DNA of 64,000 nt from Branchinecta lynchi. Taxonomy: Eukaryota; Arthropoda; Branchiopoda; Anostraca; Branchinectidae. How positions within the stretch are numbered: the first letter of the stretch is position 1; every line of letters starts with the position of its first letter. The notes beneath the pieces are model-generated. The model made no database searches, was not told the origin of the DNA, and saw only the letters and a list, made by a program, of their open reading frames with translations. Both the position numbers and the translations under genes were made by a program. The stretch is taken from contig JAKZAP010000001.1 in assembly GCA_023053575.1 (NCBI GenBank), forward strand, positions 16,694,849-16,758,848. The letters run 5' to 3'. Shown piece by piece: positions 34,901 through 46,409 of the stretch.

Positions 34901-37900
34901 CGATCCGACCATCGTGGGGGAGTGTAGGGATGAGGAATCCGGAATCTAGTGGCAAGCTCGGCTATTGAATTTCCCATTTTAAATTCGGACCGGATCTGGT
35001 GACCTTGGTAGGGGTTGGAGGGTGGGGGGAACCGCAAATATTTGGAAACACTTAGAGTAGAGGGATCGAGGTGAAACTTGGTGGAAAGAGCAAGCACAAG
35101 TTCTAGATACGTCATTGACATAATAGGACCAGATTGGGGGGGGGGCAGATTTCTATGAAGCGCGCGAGTTTAGTACTTCCTGATGTGTTAGGACGATGAA
35201 GCTTGGTGGGTGTGTCAGGGTCGTTTCCTCGATCCGCCCATCGTGGGAGGAGTGGAGGGATTGTGGATCCGCAATCTAGTGGCACGGGCAGTTTTTGAAC
35301 GGGGGATTGGATTTAAATGAAACTATCGTCGATCCGTCCATCGTGGGAGGAGTGGAGGGATTGGGAATCCGCAATCTAGTGGCACGGGCAGTTTTTGAAC
35401 GGGGGATTGGATTTAAATGAAACTATCGTCTCAGATGTCCCATGTCAGGTGAGGGGAGGAAGGGGGAATCCGGAATCTTCAGGTATTTATAACTTTCCGA
35501 CGGGTGATCGGATCTTAATGAAATTGATATTTGGAAAGATGCCAGGCTCTCAGACGACCCAGTTCAGATCCGGATCGGATCCTGTGACTTTTGCGGAAGC
35601 TGGAGGGGGGAACCGGAAATCTTGGGAAACGAATTGAGTGGAGGGATCGGGATCGGGATGAACCTTGGTGGGAAGAACAAGCGCAAATCCCAGATGCACC
35701 GTTGACATAACCGGACCAGATCGGGACACAGTGGGAGAGTTGGGGGGGGGGGGGCTCAATTATGGCGATCCCGCAAGTTCGGAACTTCCTGATGTTCTAG
35801 GACGATAAACTTGGAAAGTTTCGGAAGAAATAACTTGGAAAACGCATTAGGGACCCGAACAGACTGACTTAAGAATAGTCGTTTCCCCGATCCGACCATC
35901 ATGGAGGTTGCGAAAAGTTTTTGACACGCACAAAAACCAAACGGATAGACAAAATAGGATGCAAGTTGGACAGTGCCGTGTTTATGCGACCCTGATTTGT
36001 TATTTGGCGTCCGGACAGGATCCGGCCGAGGTAGGGGGGGGGGGGGGGGAGGGGGGACGTATTCTGCCACGGTGGGCGGAGTTGGAAGGGGAGTCCCGGA
36101 AATTTTGTGGCTCGCATAATGGTTAAACAAGTGGAGTGATCTGAATGTAATTTGGAAAGTACAGAGATCATATGACCTAGATGACATATTTTAAGGTTCG
36201 AGCCGGATCCGACCACGGTGGGGGGGGGGGGGAGATTTACTGGAAGTTCCCCCCCAAAATGGTCAGATTCGAGTGAAAGATAGGTGGTAAGAGAAAATGC
36301 TTCAGATGATCCAGTTAGGAGTCCGGACCAGATTCTTCCGCAGAATATGGGGAGTTGGAAGGGGATATAGAGAGTGGATTTCTTGAGTTGAAACTTTGAA
36401 GGGTTAGCGATGGCTTGGAGGGGATATCGGAAATTCTCAAACTTGATTGAAACGACATATCCCAAAACTAGGTCCGAACCGCATTTTTGGGTGGCGGGAT
36501 GTTTTGTGAAGTTCTCTTCTACTTTCTTTTACCACCTACTCGTATCAAGTGCCATATGAGCTCGTAGTTCTTGTTCTGAAAATCAGTTGACTGTACGTCA
36601 AAAGCAGTTTTTAAACAGCTGTTTTTCTGCAAAAACAGTGGTTAGAAAAGGACATGCCAGTCGGTAAATAGCTTGTCCCCCCTTAACGTTTTGGCTAGTA
36701 ACTGCTGGTCACGTTGACTCCACTCAAAAATACAAGCTATATTAGAACACGAATACTTATTTCTATTCATTTATCATCCGTCATTTCGAAAAGAAAAAGG
36801 ACGGAGTACAATAGTTGTATTTTTCATATTTATCGAATTCTCTAAAAAGTTAAAAGCACCATAGCTGACGTAACCGTTTTTAGCCTTTGTCTGAGTATAA
36901 TAAATACATTACCCCCCCCCAACAGAGGTCGTACCTGGTCCTGATCTCAAATGGCACATTTCGGACCGATGACCACTTCATTTTTCGGGTTTAACTTTCA
37001 TCCCAATCCCTGTAACCGTTTGATTTATACATATGTTAATACAGTTCTGGGACCCCCTATATATCTAACCCCCCTCCCCCGTGGTCGCATCTGGTTTGAA
37101 TTCATAGATATCAGATGCTCCTATCACTCCTTACTTTTCACCCGAATCGGAGCACTTTTGGAAAAAGTCCGGTACCCACCTTAACTTTTCAAGTTTACCA
37201 GAATCCCTTTATCTGTACTGTCCCGACATACGTCCCCAACTGTGGTCTCACTCGATTTAGAGAGACAAACAGTCGACCTCAGGCTTTTTTTTCAATCAAA
37301 TCGTATCACCCGTTCTCAACTTACATGGGTCATAATTTTCCGCGCTCCCTTCACCCTTCCCATTTTATCGGAACTGGAATGAGAAGGTTCCAGTGAGTAT
37401 TTGGTCGGATCTTTTACATTCGTGCCAAGTTTCAGCGTCCTGGCTCATGTGGAAGTCAGAAGTGCCCGAACTAGCGAAAGTTTTTCAGACCAGACAGAGG
37501 CTCCATCAGCTACAAAAACTAGGTGCACAAATCTGTTTTCCGCCACTGCTCTCCCGGTACCCCCCATCTGAGTTACTGACATTAATGAGGCTCAAGTCTT
37601 CACCTTATCTTGACCGTTAATAATTCAAAAGACCCGGACGAAGATAAGGGGGTCGTAAAATGTTCCTCGAAAATGCATACTCATGCCGTTGAGTGATACT
37701 GGGTTAGGGTCGCCTTTCCACAGAGGACAGTTTCCGGTCTGACCCTAGTGGGGTAGTTACGCATTGCCTACAGCTCGAAACATTCCGGTACATGGTGTAA
37801 AAAGAGATGTGTTGCCTAGAGATTTTGTTTCACACAGACGTGATTCGTGAACTCTGTAATCAGATAGGCTGTGACTAGTAACTAATGTATACTTCCAGAC

Positions 37901-38000
37901 GAGGCGCAGGCGATGTACCTTCTTTCTTCTCATCCTTGCCTTCTCAGCTCTAGTAGTTCTGGCTATTGTGTTGTACATTGAACTGAAGCAAAACATTTAA
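28667..38000 (+). CDS. Qa-SNARE syntaxin (STX7/STX12-type), 5 exons, 299 aa
   Basis: Endosomal-type t-SNARE that would pair with Qb, Qc and R-SNAREs to drive membrane fusion. Exons: 28667-28950, 31601-31766, 32138-32402, 33049-33131, 37899-38000; phases agree at all four junctions. Residues ~1-50 are a Ser/Asn-rich leader, ~50-150 are Habc-like helices, and a basic/acidic linker (RPRRRNPFDEYE) is followed by the SNARE helix. That helix includes IVEDLERNVVDINDIM and the zero-layer Gln about residue 234 in SEQGEAV, then SIENNVESAAVYV. A TRRRR patch precedes a ~22-residue hydrophobic anchor and ends YIELKQNI. The start is the ATG in AATACAATGTC; an in-frame upstream ATG at 28592 would add 25 residues with no family resemblance. 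STX7 versus STX12 assignment is not possible by eye. Confidence 0.92.
29578..31312 (+). mobile_element. Internally repetitive element in syntaxin intron 1
   Basis: Bounded by AACAAGAGCTGGAAGCTCATATGGCACTTG (left) and CAAGTGCCATGTGAGCTCGTAG (right), inverted ends of the family at 11085 and 33238. Here the AAGTTTCATC modules run in reverse orientation in the first half and forward near the end. No gene. Confidence 0.6.
31601..31766 (+). CDS. Syntaxin exon 2
   Basis: Helical segment LISDTTADIHGLVRL, then KIQIKRLKSDFEAAVQSYGS, the Hb/Hc region. Acceptor TTTCTCAG, donor GTAACT, phase 0 out. Confidence 0.85.
31868..31930 (+). repeat. (AAGT)n plus ACCCGCC hairpin repeat, copy 2
   Basis: AAGTAAGTAATTTATTTATGACCCGCCATTTTG...GGCGGAGTAAATGAAG, closely matching 16098-16165. 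Confidence 0.65.
32138..32402 (+). CDS. Syntaxin exon 3 (SNARE motif)
   Basis: Acceptor TTTCCAG after a poly-A tract. Carries the basic linker, an acidic EEEEER stretch and most of the SNARE heptads including the zero-layer Gln. Donor GTAAGT. Confidence 0.92.
33049..33131 (+). CDS. Syntaxin exon 4 (SNARE C-terminal half)
   Basis: Encodes SIENNVESAAVYVTDGAQEL through KASNYQ. Acceptor TTGTTTTAG, donor GTAAAA. Confidence 0.92.
33238..36572 (+). mobile_element. 3.3-kb internally repetitive element in syntaxin intron 4
   Basis: From GGCCCTTGCC...AAGTGCCATATAGCGATCGC to CAAGTGCCATATGAGCTCGTAG. About seven modules of ~350-450 bp, each with TGAAACTTGGTGGGAAGAAC, a GGCAGGC.TAT.AGGGACC phrase and GGGGGGAGT runs. 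It also has a precise ~120-bp local duplication at 35220-35440 (GGCACGGGCAGTTTTTGAAC twice). An embedded GGCCGAAATAT arm sits at 34418-34492. Long minus-strand frames (for example 35899-36465) follow the repeat unit and are not genes. Confidence 0.65.
36755..37620 (+). repeat. Hairpin repeat copy 3 and degenerate repeat DNA
   Basis: 36755-36812 is a diverged copy of the TTTATTTAT...CCGTC...GACGGAGTA hairpin. 36900-37620 resembles reversed CCAAGTTTCATCC modules with C-runs. No gene is seen. Confidence 0.45.
37899..38000 (+). CDS. Syntaxin exon 5 (membrane anchor and stop)
   Basis: Acceptor ACTTCCAG. Encodes TRRRRCTFFLLILAFS, then VVLAIVLYIELKQNI and TAA: a basic stop-transfer patch, one transmembrane helix and a short luminal tail. 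Confidence 0.92.
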   Translation, partial: TRRRRCTFFLLILAFSALVVLAIVLYIELKQNI

Positions 38001-38489
38001 GTCGAGTATTCGGAATTCGTGATTTTTTGTCGATTGAAAGATATTTCAAACTAGGGAGTATCTTCCAGCTGTGGTATTCGGCTTCCGATTGGAGATCTTT
38101 CATGATTCCAATCGAGTTAAGTACAACTTACCTGTAACTGAGTTAAGTGTTCGAAAATAGGACTAATGCCTCCGAACAAGGAACTGAATTCCATCTGCTG
38201 TGTTTCCGGATCCTGAAAAAGCATTTTAACTGTGATATTGTGTGACCTCCTGTGTGACAACTACTCGTGGCAAAGCTAAGCTGACACGAGAGCAAGCTAA
38301 GCTGACACGAGAGCAAGCTCTGTCCTGTGAAATCTCTCATTGCTTCGTATCGGATATTATCGGCTTTGAATATAGTGACTTTTGCGGCTTTACTTTTTTT
38401 GGTCCAAAGGAGCGTGCGCTTTTCAGAAATGGTGTACATCAGCTTCCCATGGGAGCAAGTAATGTGATCGTCAGGCGAGTTCTTGCTTT

Positions 38490-40060
38490 GTCTCTTTGCG
38501 GCTTGTACCGTTCGTGTGATCCTGTATCGAAAGTGTCTTTCAAGTTTTATACTTCAGTTTTAGTTGAGGTTTAATAAATTGTAATTGAAAGATGTTACAG
38601 TAACGCCCAGCATTCCTTTTTGGAGCCATTTGCGGTTTGGTCAGATTTTATTTCTCATTTTATTATCTGTATAATTAAGAAGCTTAAGTGAACCTACCAA
38701 TGGCCCTGCACCAGGTCAAAATATGAGTGACGAGTAGCCTACCTAGTATGCTGTGGAGTTAGCAGGAAAACACGACTAGTGCTGTAGAGAGATTGCACCA
38801 TACTCAATGAAAACGGACGGGATCCTAACGAAAAAATTTAACATTAGGAAGTATAGGACTTTCGACTTAGAGACTAAATTACCGGCCTTTGATAGCCACT
38901 TTGAGCCAGCAAATTGCAGGATCGTTAATCTGGCTCCTTCTTGTTGGAATAATATAACTTTTGTGTTCAAACCTTGAAGCCTTGAAGCTCTTACTTCCTT
39001 GGAAACTCTTTTACAAAATAGAACTATACGATTAAAGTTTAACCGAAAAGGGCTAGGATACGACAGTCTAGTTACCCATCACTTGTTCGCTTAAATAATC
39101 TTGAAAACCCGATGAAAAAGCGTTAGTTTGTTTTTCTGATATTTCCAAACAATCGATTATCCCATTGTGCTTGCCGCTCTTCCCGTTTTTGTGATATCTC
39201 TATGGTGCCTGGAACATTTGGCAACAACACCAGCAGCAAACGAGTAAATAAATTGTGTATCAAATAAACAAAGAAGTGTCTGCAGTCTGCAGTGCCAAAA
39301 ACTAGTGCTAGCTAGTGAGGTGTCTTGTGTAGTGATAGTTTTGTGATTTTCGCGGGCGAATTGTGGACGGATTCACCATGGGAAAGCGTCCACATTCCCA
39401 ACGTCCCTACTGAAGACTACTGTGGACAGAATGAAAATCCCCAATAGGTGTTGGAATAATTCAATGTATTTGAATCTAAGATGTAAAAATAAGTTGCGTA
39501 TTCAGTTAAACTTTAAGGATTAACATTCCTGCCAGTCCCTGGCTAAGAATGATGGTCAAACGCCGGTAATTTAATTTCAAAGTTGGAAGTCCTATACCTC
39601 CCAATGTTAAATTTTTTGTTTAGGTTCTCGTGATGATGCTGTAGGGATATCCGTTTTCATCAGGTAGGGTGCAATCTCTCTATGGAACCTGTTAGTATTT
39701 ATTGGAATTGGCAATTATGTCTTTCAAGGTTTATACTTCAGTAAATCGTATTTTACACCTATTACCTGTCACGAGTAACACCCAGTATTTTTTATCGTCT
39801 TCATTATGGAGCCTTTGCGGTTTGGTCGGATTTTATATCTCATTTTATTATCTGTATATAATTAATTAGCCTTAAGTGAACGCACCATGAGCACCGCACC
39901 AGGTCAGACTATACGCTACGTATCACGTAAGAACCTTATGTGAACTTAAGATTCTTAAGTTGGCCAGTGTGAATGCCCCACTTAAGCTTCTTAAGTCAAT
40001 GTGAAGGGAGCTTATGAGTGACGAGTACCTAGGATGCTGTAAAGTTAGCAGGACTACACG
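38490..40060 (+). repeat. Segmental duplication with inverted core
   Basis: 38490-38830 and 39715-40060 are direct diverged copies (GCGGTTTGGTC.GATTTTAT, GTGACGAGTA). The second carries an extra ~95 bp (39918-40010) with CTTAAG-rich inverted words. Between them, 38790-38915 and 39540-39690 are inverted copies (GGAAGTATAGGACTT versus AAGTCCTATACCTCC). The syntaxin 3' UTR may run into the first copy; an AATAAA lies at 38573. Confidence 0.55.
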
Positions 40061-40061
40061 A

Positions 40062-40240
40062 CCGTATCCAGGGGGGGGGGGGGGGTTAGGGGTTGCCCCC
40101 CCCCCCCCCCCCCCCCCCGAAACATACAAAAGTTATCATTTTTATAGTTTTTTCCTCTGATCTATGTGTTTTTTGTGTTTTTTTTTTCCGACCACCAGGC
40201 AACCCCCCCCCCCCCCCACGAAATAAATTCCTGGATACGG
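40062..40240 (+). mobile_element. CCGTATCCAGG MITE, copy A
   Basis: Starts CCGTATCCAGG and ends CCTGGATACGG, with long G and C runs just inside and a CGAAATAAATTCC phrase at the right end. The interior contains AAGTTATCATTTTTATAG. Inverted copy at 53773-53958, one-ended copy at 10951. Confidence 0.78.
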
Positions 40241-42770
40241 GCCTGATGGAACCTCTTATTATTTATTGTATTTGACAATCATTGACTGATCTGAATTGTC
40301 GTGTTAACATGTCGCGCAATATCAGATTTGACGTTTGCTCTTCAGCACTTTGAGACGGTCAGCACGCTGACTCGAAATTTCATGTTGAGTGAGTAAATAG
40401 TATGCGTGTTTGGCACCGGGCCTATCGGTTTCTAACGGAAGCTGTCTTGGCACCTGCACGACCCAGTCATTGAAATATTTAACTTGAATATGAAAAAAAA
40501 AAACAGAGTTTCCACCTCGCTTATTTATTACAGTTACTATTGTATCACAACAGGCGGACTATTTCGTATAAGCACGTCGGTCAACCATCGTTCAAATAGG
40601 TGTAATAAGCTGTGTGGCGAGATACGTGGTGTTTACTCATTATAATCGTCCTTTCCAAATTGAAGTTTAGAGGACGCGTCGTACCCATGATAGTGATTCA
40701 TTCTCTTCCAGTATTATTTCTGTCCGTTTTCGTTCCCGTCTACACGGGGAAAGAGAATACGCTGATTGCGACGTTGTTCTCTTTCCGTGACGTATCATGC
40801 GCCCGGTCATTGTTTCCTAGGAGATTTATTCGTCCGAAGATGTTTTTGCTTAAAAAAAAGTATCTCTAGCACCCTAAAGTGCGCATCTTAACCGAAAAGT
40901 ATAAACAAATATTTTTGATCGAGCGATATAGTAATGATCCCCAAGGAACTGTAATTGTTTATGTCTCAAGGGACATAAACATTCGCCTACATGCGAATTT
41001 CTAGCGCCTTTAAAGTGCGCATCATTACAGCCAAGCTCAAAAATAAAATACTTTTTACCAAACGATATATTCTCGTGATTTTCAAGGGTCAATTCTTATC
41101 TCAACGGTTTTGCTTAAAAATGATTATAACAAACCCACGAAAAGGCCGATTCTATATTTCAAACTCTGAACCAGCCTTGCAAGTTCCATATGAGCCTCTA
41201 GCTCTGTTTTACATTTTCTTTTGTAAGCCTTGCGTAAACACTTAATTCTAAGTTACAGTGATAGACCATACCTTCATATTAGTAGAGATGAAATAAAAGG
41301 TGCACTAATTTGCACAAGTTTCTAGCAACCGATTCTTACTTACAAGTGCCTCTCCCCGTGATAGGCATGGTACCTAATTGTTCTTACCATCAAATTCACC
41401 GGAAAAAAATAATAGGATTAATAGGTAGTCTAACTAACTAGCTAAGGTTTAAAATCCTTCATCGCCGAAGATGATTATGGTCTAACTGCCGATCGTTGCT
41501 TACAAGTCTCCCACATGTCTCACAGTTGGGATCGGCCTATTTTTGGTTTCATTGTGTACCTTACTACTGAAGTTGACAACCCCTTGAAACTTTCAAACTG
41601 TTGCATCTCATGAAGAAATTTTTGCACGAAAATACGGATGGCCTATACTTTGACCAGCTCATCAAGGGCTATGGATTGCCGTTGAAAAAAAAATCTATCT
41701 GTAATAGTTCAAAAGCTGACTTTTTGCCGTATGCTAACTTTCTAATATCACCACTTACTGGAATTCCAACACTGGAAACTCCAACTAACACTACCGTCTT
41801 TATATCCTTTCTGTCGACATTCTGTATAACCATAAAATTTAATGTTTGACGCATTCCAAGAGTAATTTAACCTCCCAAGTTTCCATGTACCTTAGAAGAG
41901 ACGGCTGGTGGTTAGCATACTGATTCATTTTCCATCAATCAACTGGGAGGTGAGTCGAAAATTACTATAGATCTTGCTGTGTCAGTTTTTGACTACAACT
42001 AGTTTTCAGTAATAATTATTCACTTCCAAATTCAGAATCAGTTATTTATTCTTCTTTACAAGTATCCTTGCATATGCACGATATGCAAGTACAACTTGCC
42101 TCTCGCTTTTAACGTTTTTCCAAAAATTCAACAAGAAGTCATGCTGCTTATACATCCTCGAATTGCCTGCCTTTAAGGGATATGCCATGATGGTTTACAG
42201 GGTCAGTTCTGAAGGTTTATGATTTAATTGTACGTTTACCGCTTTCGGTAGAATTTGAACAGGTATGCAAAAAGGAGGAAATGCGTAATGTCTTCGTTTA
42301 AACCACCTCAAACACCAACCACGGTGGACTTGGGATCAGGTTTCCAGGATACGTAAGGCCTCATTTTATCGTTCAAACGAGAGGCCAAAAAGTCAATCGT
42401 GAAATTCTCACTGACAAGTGAAACATGTTCGGATATAATTTCCACCCTACATCGCTGTTGAATTTTGTGCTTACTCTGGTTGCAGTGTTATTGTCTTTCC
42501 CAACCACATGTTTAACAACAATAAAAAAAAAACTAAATCTGCACGAATTGTTTGAGTTCCAACAATGGTCTGCCAGCCAGTCCAACCCTTTAAACCTCTT
42601 TTCCATTAGCAAGGTAACAACAAGTGCAATAAACCAAATCGCAGCAGCCAAAATCAGTCCATTTTCCAACTGTTCGTTAAAGATTAACGTACGTCGCGTC
42701 GTCTTATTTGTTACTCTTAAACCAAAATCCTCATCCATAGAAATATGTCCCCAAATATATAAGAGTTGGA
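40241..42770 (+). other. Intergenic DNA with sparse repeat pieces
   Basis: 40860-41205 contains TAAAGTGCGCATC... and ends CAAGTTCCATATGAGCCTC, a diverged relative of the AAGAGCT-ended family. The remainder, including the short frames at 41601 and 42373-42775, shows no recognisable domain or structure. Confidence 0.4.
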
Positions 42771-42779
42771 CTTGAGACC

Positions 42780-43740
42780 TGTCACATTCTTAGCTTTTTT
42801 TTTCACCGGACAAGTAGTTCTGGAATTCAGTCGAAACCGGAAAATTGGCAGAAGTAAGCGTCAAAATAGATATGACTTTTAGGGGTAAACACACATGCTG
42901 AATCCATATCTGAACTTGGTTTTCACAGATGATTAGCTATTTGGCCTTAATCTGTTTCTGAATTTTGATAAGAAAAATGTTCAAGGAGTCTGGCGAAGAC
43001 TGGACCTGCCAAAGACAAGACCCAATTGTCTATTTGTGGGATCCCATCGAAACCTTTGGTCTTGTTTTGCTGGACAAGTAGTTCGCTCGGAATTCGGTGG
43101 AAACCGGAAATTTGGCAGAAGTAAAGCAGGAAGTTTCGGTCAGTGTCGTCAAAAGAGATATGGCTTATAGAGGTATATCTGAACTTGGTTTTCTCAGATG
43201 ATTAGCGTGGCGAAGACTGGATCGTGCGAAGACAAGGTCCAGTTGTCCGGATCAAATGTTAGATTTTTGGATCACATCGAAACCATTGGTCTTGTCATAT
43301 TCGTGTTCAGCATGTCTGCTTACCCCTTAATCGACTATCTTATTAGCTGTTTAAAAATATTTTGTTTGTCCCTTAATTTGAACCCCCTCCCCACCCCTAA
43401 ATGTAGGGCTACAGATCCCATCTACGAACTCGACCTTCCCCTTGACCTAAACGATCCTCCCACCAAGTTTCATCAAAATATCTCATTCCGTTCGAGAGTT
43501 ATCGTGCTTACAGACGGAACTTACAGAACTTTTTTTTTTATTTACCGTATTTATTTATTTATGACCCGCTTTTTGCGTAACAGCGGAGTATGAATTACAC
43601 AAGTAGAATATATATATTAAAACACGTAAACAAAACAATGTAAATAAGCATGACAACTTTTGCGATGTCATAGGTATCCCTCCACTTACGTTTTGGGATC
43701 CCAAAAAAGGATATCTTACACCAATCCCCCAAAAAGATGC
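42780..43740 (+). repeat. CCGG modules with GGGATCCCA edges
   Basis: Modules with AATTCGG.GGAAACCGGAAA, GCGAAGACTGGATC and ATCGAAACC. The block ends in reverse with GCGATGTCATAGGTATCCCTCC...TTTTGGGATCCCAAAA around 43660-43710. A hairpin-repeat copy (ATTTATTTATGACCCGC...GCGGAGTA) sits at 43540-43592. Confidence 0.5.
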
Positions 43741-43741
43741 A

Positions 43742-44100
43742 CCAAATGATTTTTCTGGAGTTAGACCCATTACAATGCCCCTGTGTTTGGCAGAGTGTAT
43801 GAAAGTTTCCTGGCTGCTTGGTTAAAGAAACAGGTAATAGAGCTTATTGATCCTAGGCAGTTTGGAAACATGCCCAAAACGTCAACTGCCCATTATCTGG
43901 GAAGTGGTAAGTATGCTGGATAAAATCCTCGAACATCTGGATGAGCCTGAACATTGGGTAAACCTAATAGCTAATTTCATTTCAAACAGAACACAGCGTA
44001 CTAAGTACAAGTCAACTTTCTCTGATGAATTGCCTATCTTTTGTGGTGTGCCTCAGGGTACAGTACTTGGACCACTACCTTTTGGGATCCCAAAACGTAA
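43742..44100 (+). mobile_element. Decayed reverse transcriptase fragment
   Basis: Frames carry FSGVRPITM (about 43757), then ILEHLDEPEHWVNLIANFIS and FCGVPQGTVLGPLPFG, characteristic of non-LTR retrotransposon reverse transcriptase. It is interrupted by stops and cut off at 44085 by a GGGATCCCAAAACGTAAGTGG edge. Distinct from the LINE at 18566. Confidence 0.7.
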
Positions 44101-44106
44101 GTGGAG

Positions 44107-44860
44107 GGCAGGGGCGTCGCTAGCCAAAACTCGAGGGGGGGGGGGGGGTGGCAACTTTTTCAACTTTTCAACCCGTTTCAACTTTTCGTCTCATCTGTGA
44201 TAATAAAACTCGTGATAACTACTAGCGTTGAAGACTGAAGATTAGAAGTCTAGTTGAATCTCCGAGCTCAGAAGCGGTTTGAAGGGCTCGGGCGTGGGAG
44301 GTGAGTATCTTAAAATATACGACTGGCAGATGTCCGGAAGTCCCAAGACTCATACCAGTTAGAAACAATAGCCAACAAACACAGTACTATATCCGCAAAA
44401 CTGTATATCAGACAGATCGAAATGAGCGCCGCAGGGTCAGGTTTGGGTCAAGGGTAAGCTCGAGTTCGTAGATGGGCTCTGTAGCCCTTTATTTGGGGGT
44501 GGGGGAGGGGGTTCAAATTAAGGGACAAACAAAATATTTTTAAACAGCTAATGTGATAGTCGATTATTACATTACATTACATGTAAGAATTCACGATGGT
44601 GAAAATCATTTTCTCGCCGGACAAGTAGTTCGTCCGGAATCCGGCAAAAACCGGGAAGTTTGTTAAAAGTAGAAGTTTCATTTGAAGTTGATTAAATGGT
44701 TGATATAGGTGTAAGAAGACATGCTGAGCACGATGGTGAAAATCTATTTTCTCGCTGGACGAGTAGTTCGTCCGGAATCCGGCAAAAAACGGAAAGTTGG
44801 TTAAAAGTAAAAGTTTCATTTGAAGTTGATTAAATGTTTGATTTAGGGGTAAGACCCGTA
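44107..44860 (+). repeat. hAT-like one-ended piece and CCGG modules
   Basis: AGGGGCGTCGCTAGCCAAAACTCG plus a G-run at 44108 matches the left end of the CAGGGGCG elements, with no right end seen. 44460-44860 has two ~130-bp GTAGTTCGTCCGGAATCCGG modules in tandem. Confidence 0.5.
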
Positions 44861-44869
44861 TGGAAATAA

Positions 44870-46365
44870 TTAAGCTGTTTACAGTTGTTAACGACTGTTT
44901 ACAGCTGTTAACGACTGTTTACAGTTGATTTCAATTGTAAACAGCTGTTAACAGCCTAATACAGTTGATTCCAGTTGTGATTTTACAACTGTTTTCTTAC
45001 AGTTGGATTTAAACAACTGGTTCCAGTTGTTTTTAACTGTAAACAACTGTTCACGGCTTTATACACTTGATTCCAGTTGTTTTTTTACAGTTGTCTTTTT
45101 ACACTTTGAGTAAACAACTGGTTCTAACTGTTTTTAACTGTAAACAGCTGTTCACAGCTTAATACAGTTGATTCCAGTTGTTTTTTTACAATTATTTTTT
45201 TACAGTTGGATGTAAACAATTGGTTCCAACTGTTTTAAACTGTAAACAATTGTAAATGCACCCGGCTTGAAAAAACAACTGTAATTTTACAACCATCTTT
45301 ATGCGGTTGTTTTTTTTACAATTGTCTTTTTACAGCTGGATATAAACAACTGGTTCCAACTGTTTTTAACTGTAAACAGCTGTTCACAGCTTAATACAGT
45401 TGATTGCAGTTGTTTTTTTACAATTGTTTTTTTACAGTTGGATGTAAACAATTGTTTCCAACTGTTTTTAACTGTAAACAATTGTAAATGCACCCGGCTT
45501 GAAAAAACAACTGTAATTTTACAACCATCTTTATGCAGTTGTTTTTTTTACAATTGTATTTTTACAGCTGGATATAAACAACTGTTTCCAACTGTTTTTA
45601 ACTGTAAACAACTGTTCACAGCTTAATACAGTTAATTCCAGTTGTTTTTTATAATTTTCTTTTTACAGTTGAATGTAAACAATTGGTTCCAATTGTTTTT
45701 AACTGTAAACAATTGTATTATTCACCCGACTTGAAAAAACAAGTGTAATTTTACAACCATCTTTATGCAGTTGTTTTTTTACAATTGTCTTTTTACAGTT
45801 GGATATAAACAACTGGTTCCAACTGTTTTTAACTGTAAACAGCTGTTCACAGCTTAATACAGTTGATTCCAGTTGTTTTCTTACAATTGTTTTTTTACAG
45901 TTGGATGTAAACAATTGGTTCCAACTGTTTTTAACTGTAAACAATTGTAAATGCACCCGGCTTGAAAAAACAACTGTAATTTTACAACCATCTTTATGCA
46001 GTTGTTTTTTTTTACAATTGTCTTTTTACAGCTGGATATAAACAAACTGGTTCCAACTGTTTTTAACTGTAAACAACTGTTCACAGCTTAATACAGTTGA
46101 TTCCATTTTTTTTTTAGAATTGTCTTTTTACAGTTGGATGTAAACAATTGGTTCCAATTGTTTTTAACTGTAAACAATTGTATTATTCACCCGACTTGAA
46201 AAAAACAACTGTAATTTTACAACCATCTTTATGCAGTTGTTTTTTTACAATTGTCTTTTTACAGTTGGATATAAACAACTGGTTCCAACTGTTTTTAACT
46301 GTAATCAACTGTTCACAGCTTAATACAGTTGATTCCAGTTGTTTTTTGTTTCAATCTTTTTGTTA
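44870..46365 (+). repeat. CAnnTG-saturated tandem array, ~231-bp unit
   Basis: About five full units marked by TTGAAAAAACAACTGTAATTTTACAACCATC at about 45270, 45500, 45731, 45963 and 46196 (spacing 229-233 bp), plus degenerate units to the left. Within each, CAGTTG, CAACTG, CAGCTG and CAATTG occur roughly every 10-25 bp. Two variants alternate, one with TAAATGCACCCGGCTTG and one with TATTATTCACCCGACTTG. The open frames here are low-complexity by-products. Confidence 0.85.
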
Positions 46366-46409
46366 TATTTCTCTGTAAATAAAAAATAATATTTTTATTA
46401 CTATTTTTT

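Noticed and set aside
35899..36465. 188-codon minus-strand frame with proline-rich sequence
   Set aside because: Lies entirely in the GATGAAACTTGG repeat element, and the proline runs come from C-tracts. Similar frames recur with each module.
44870..46365. Open frames of 62-85 codons on both strands rich in NNCFQLF and QLFTVKNSW words
   Set aside because: They are direct translations of the CAnnTG tandem repeat, equally present on both strands and low in complexity.
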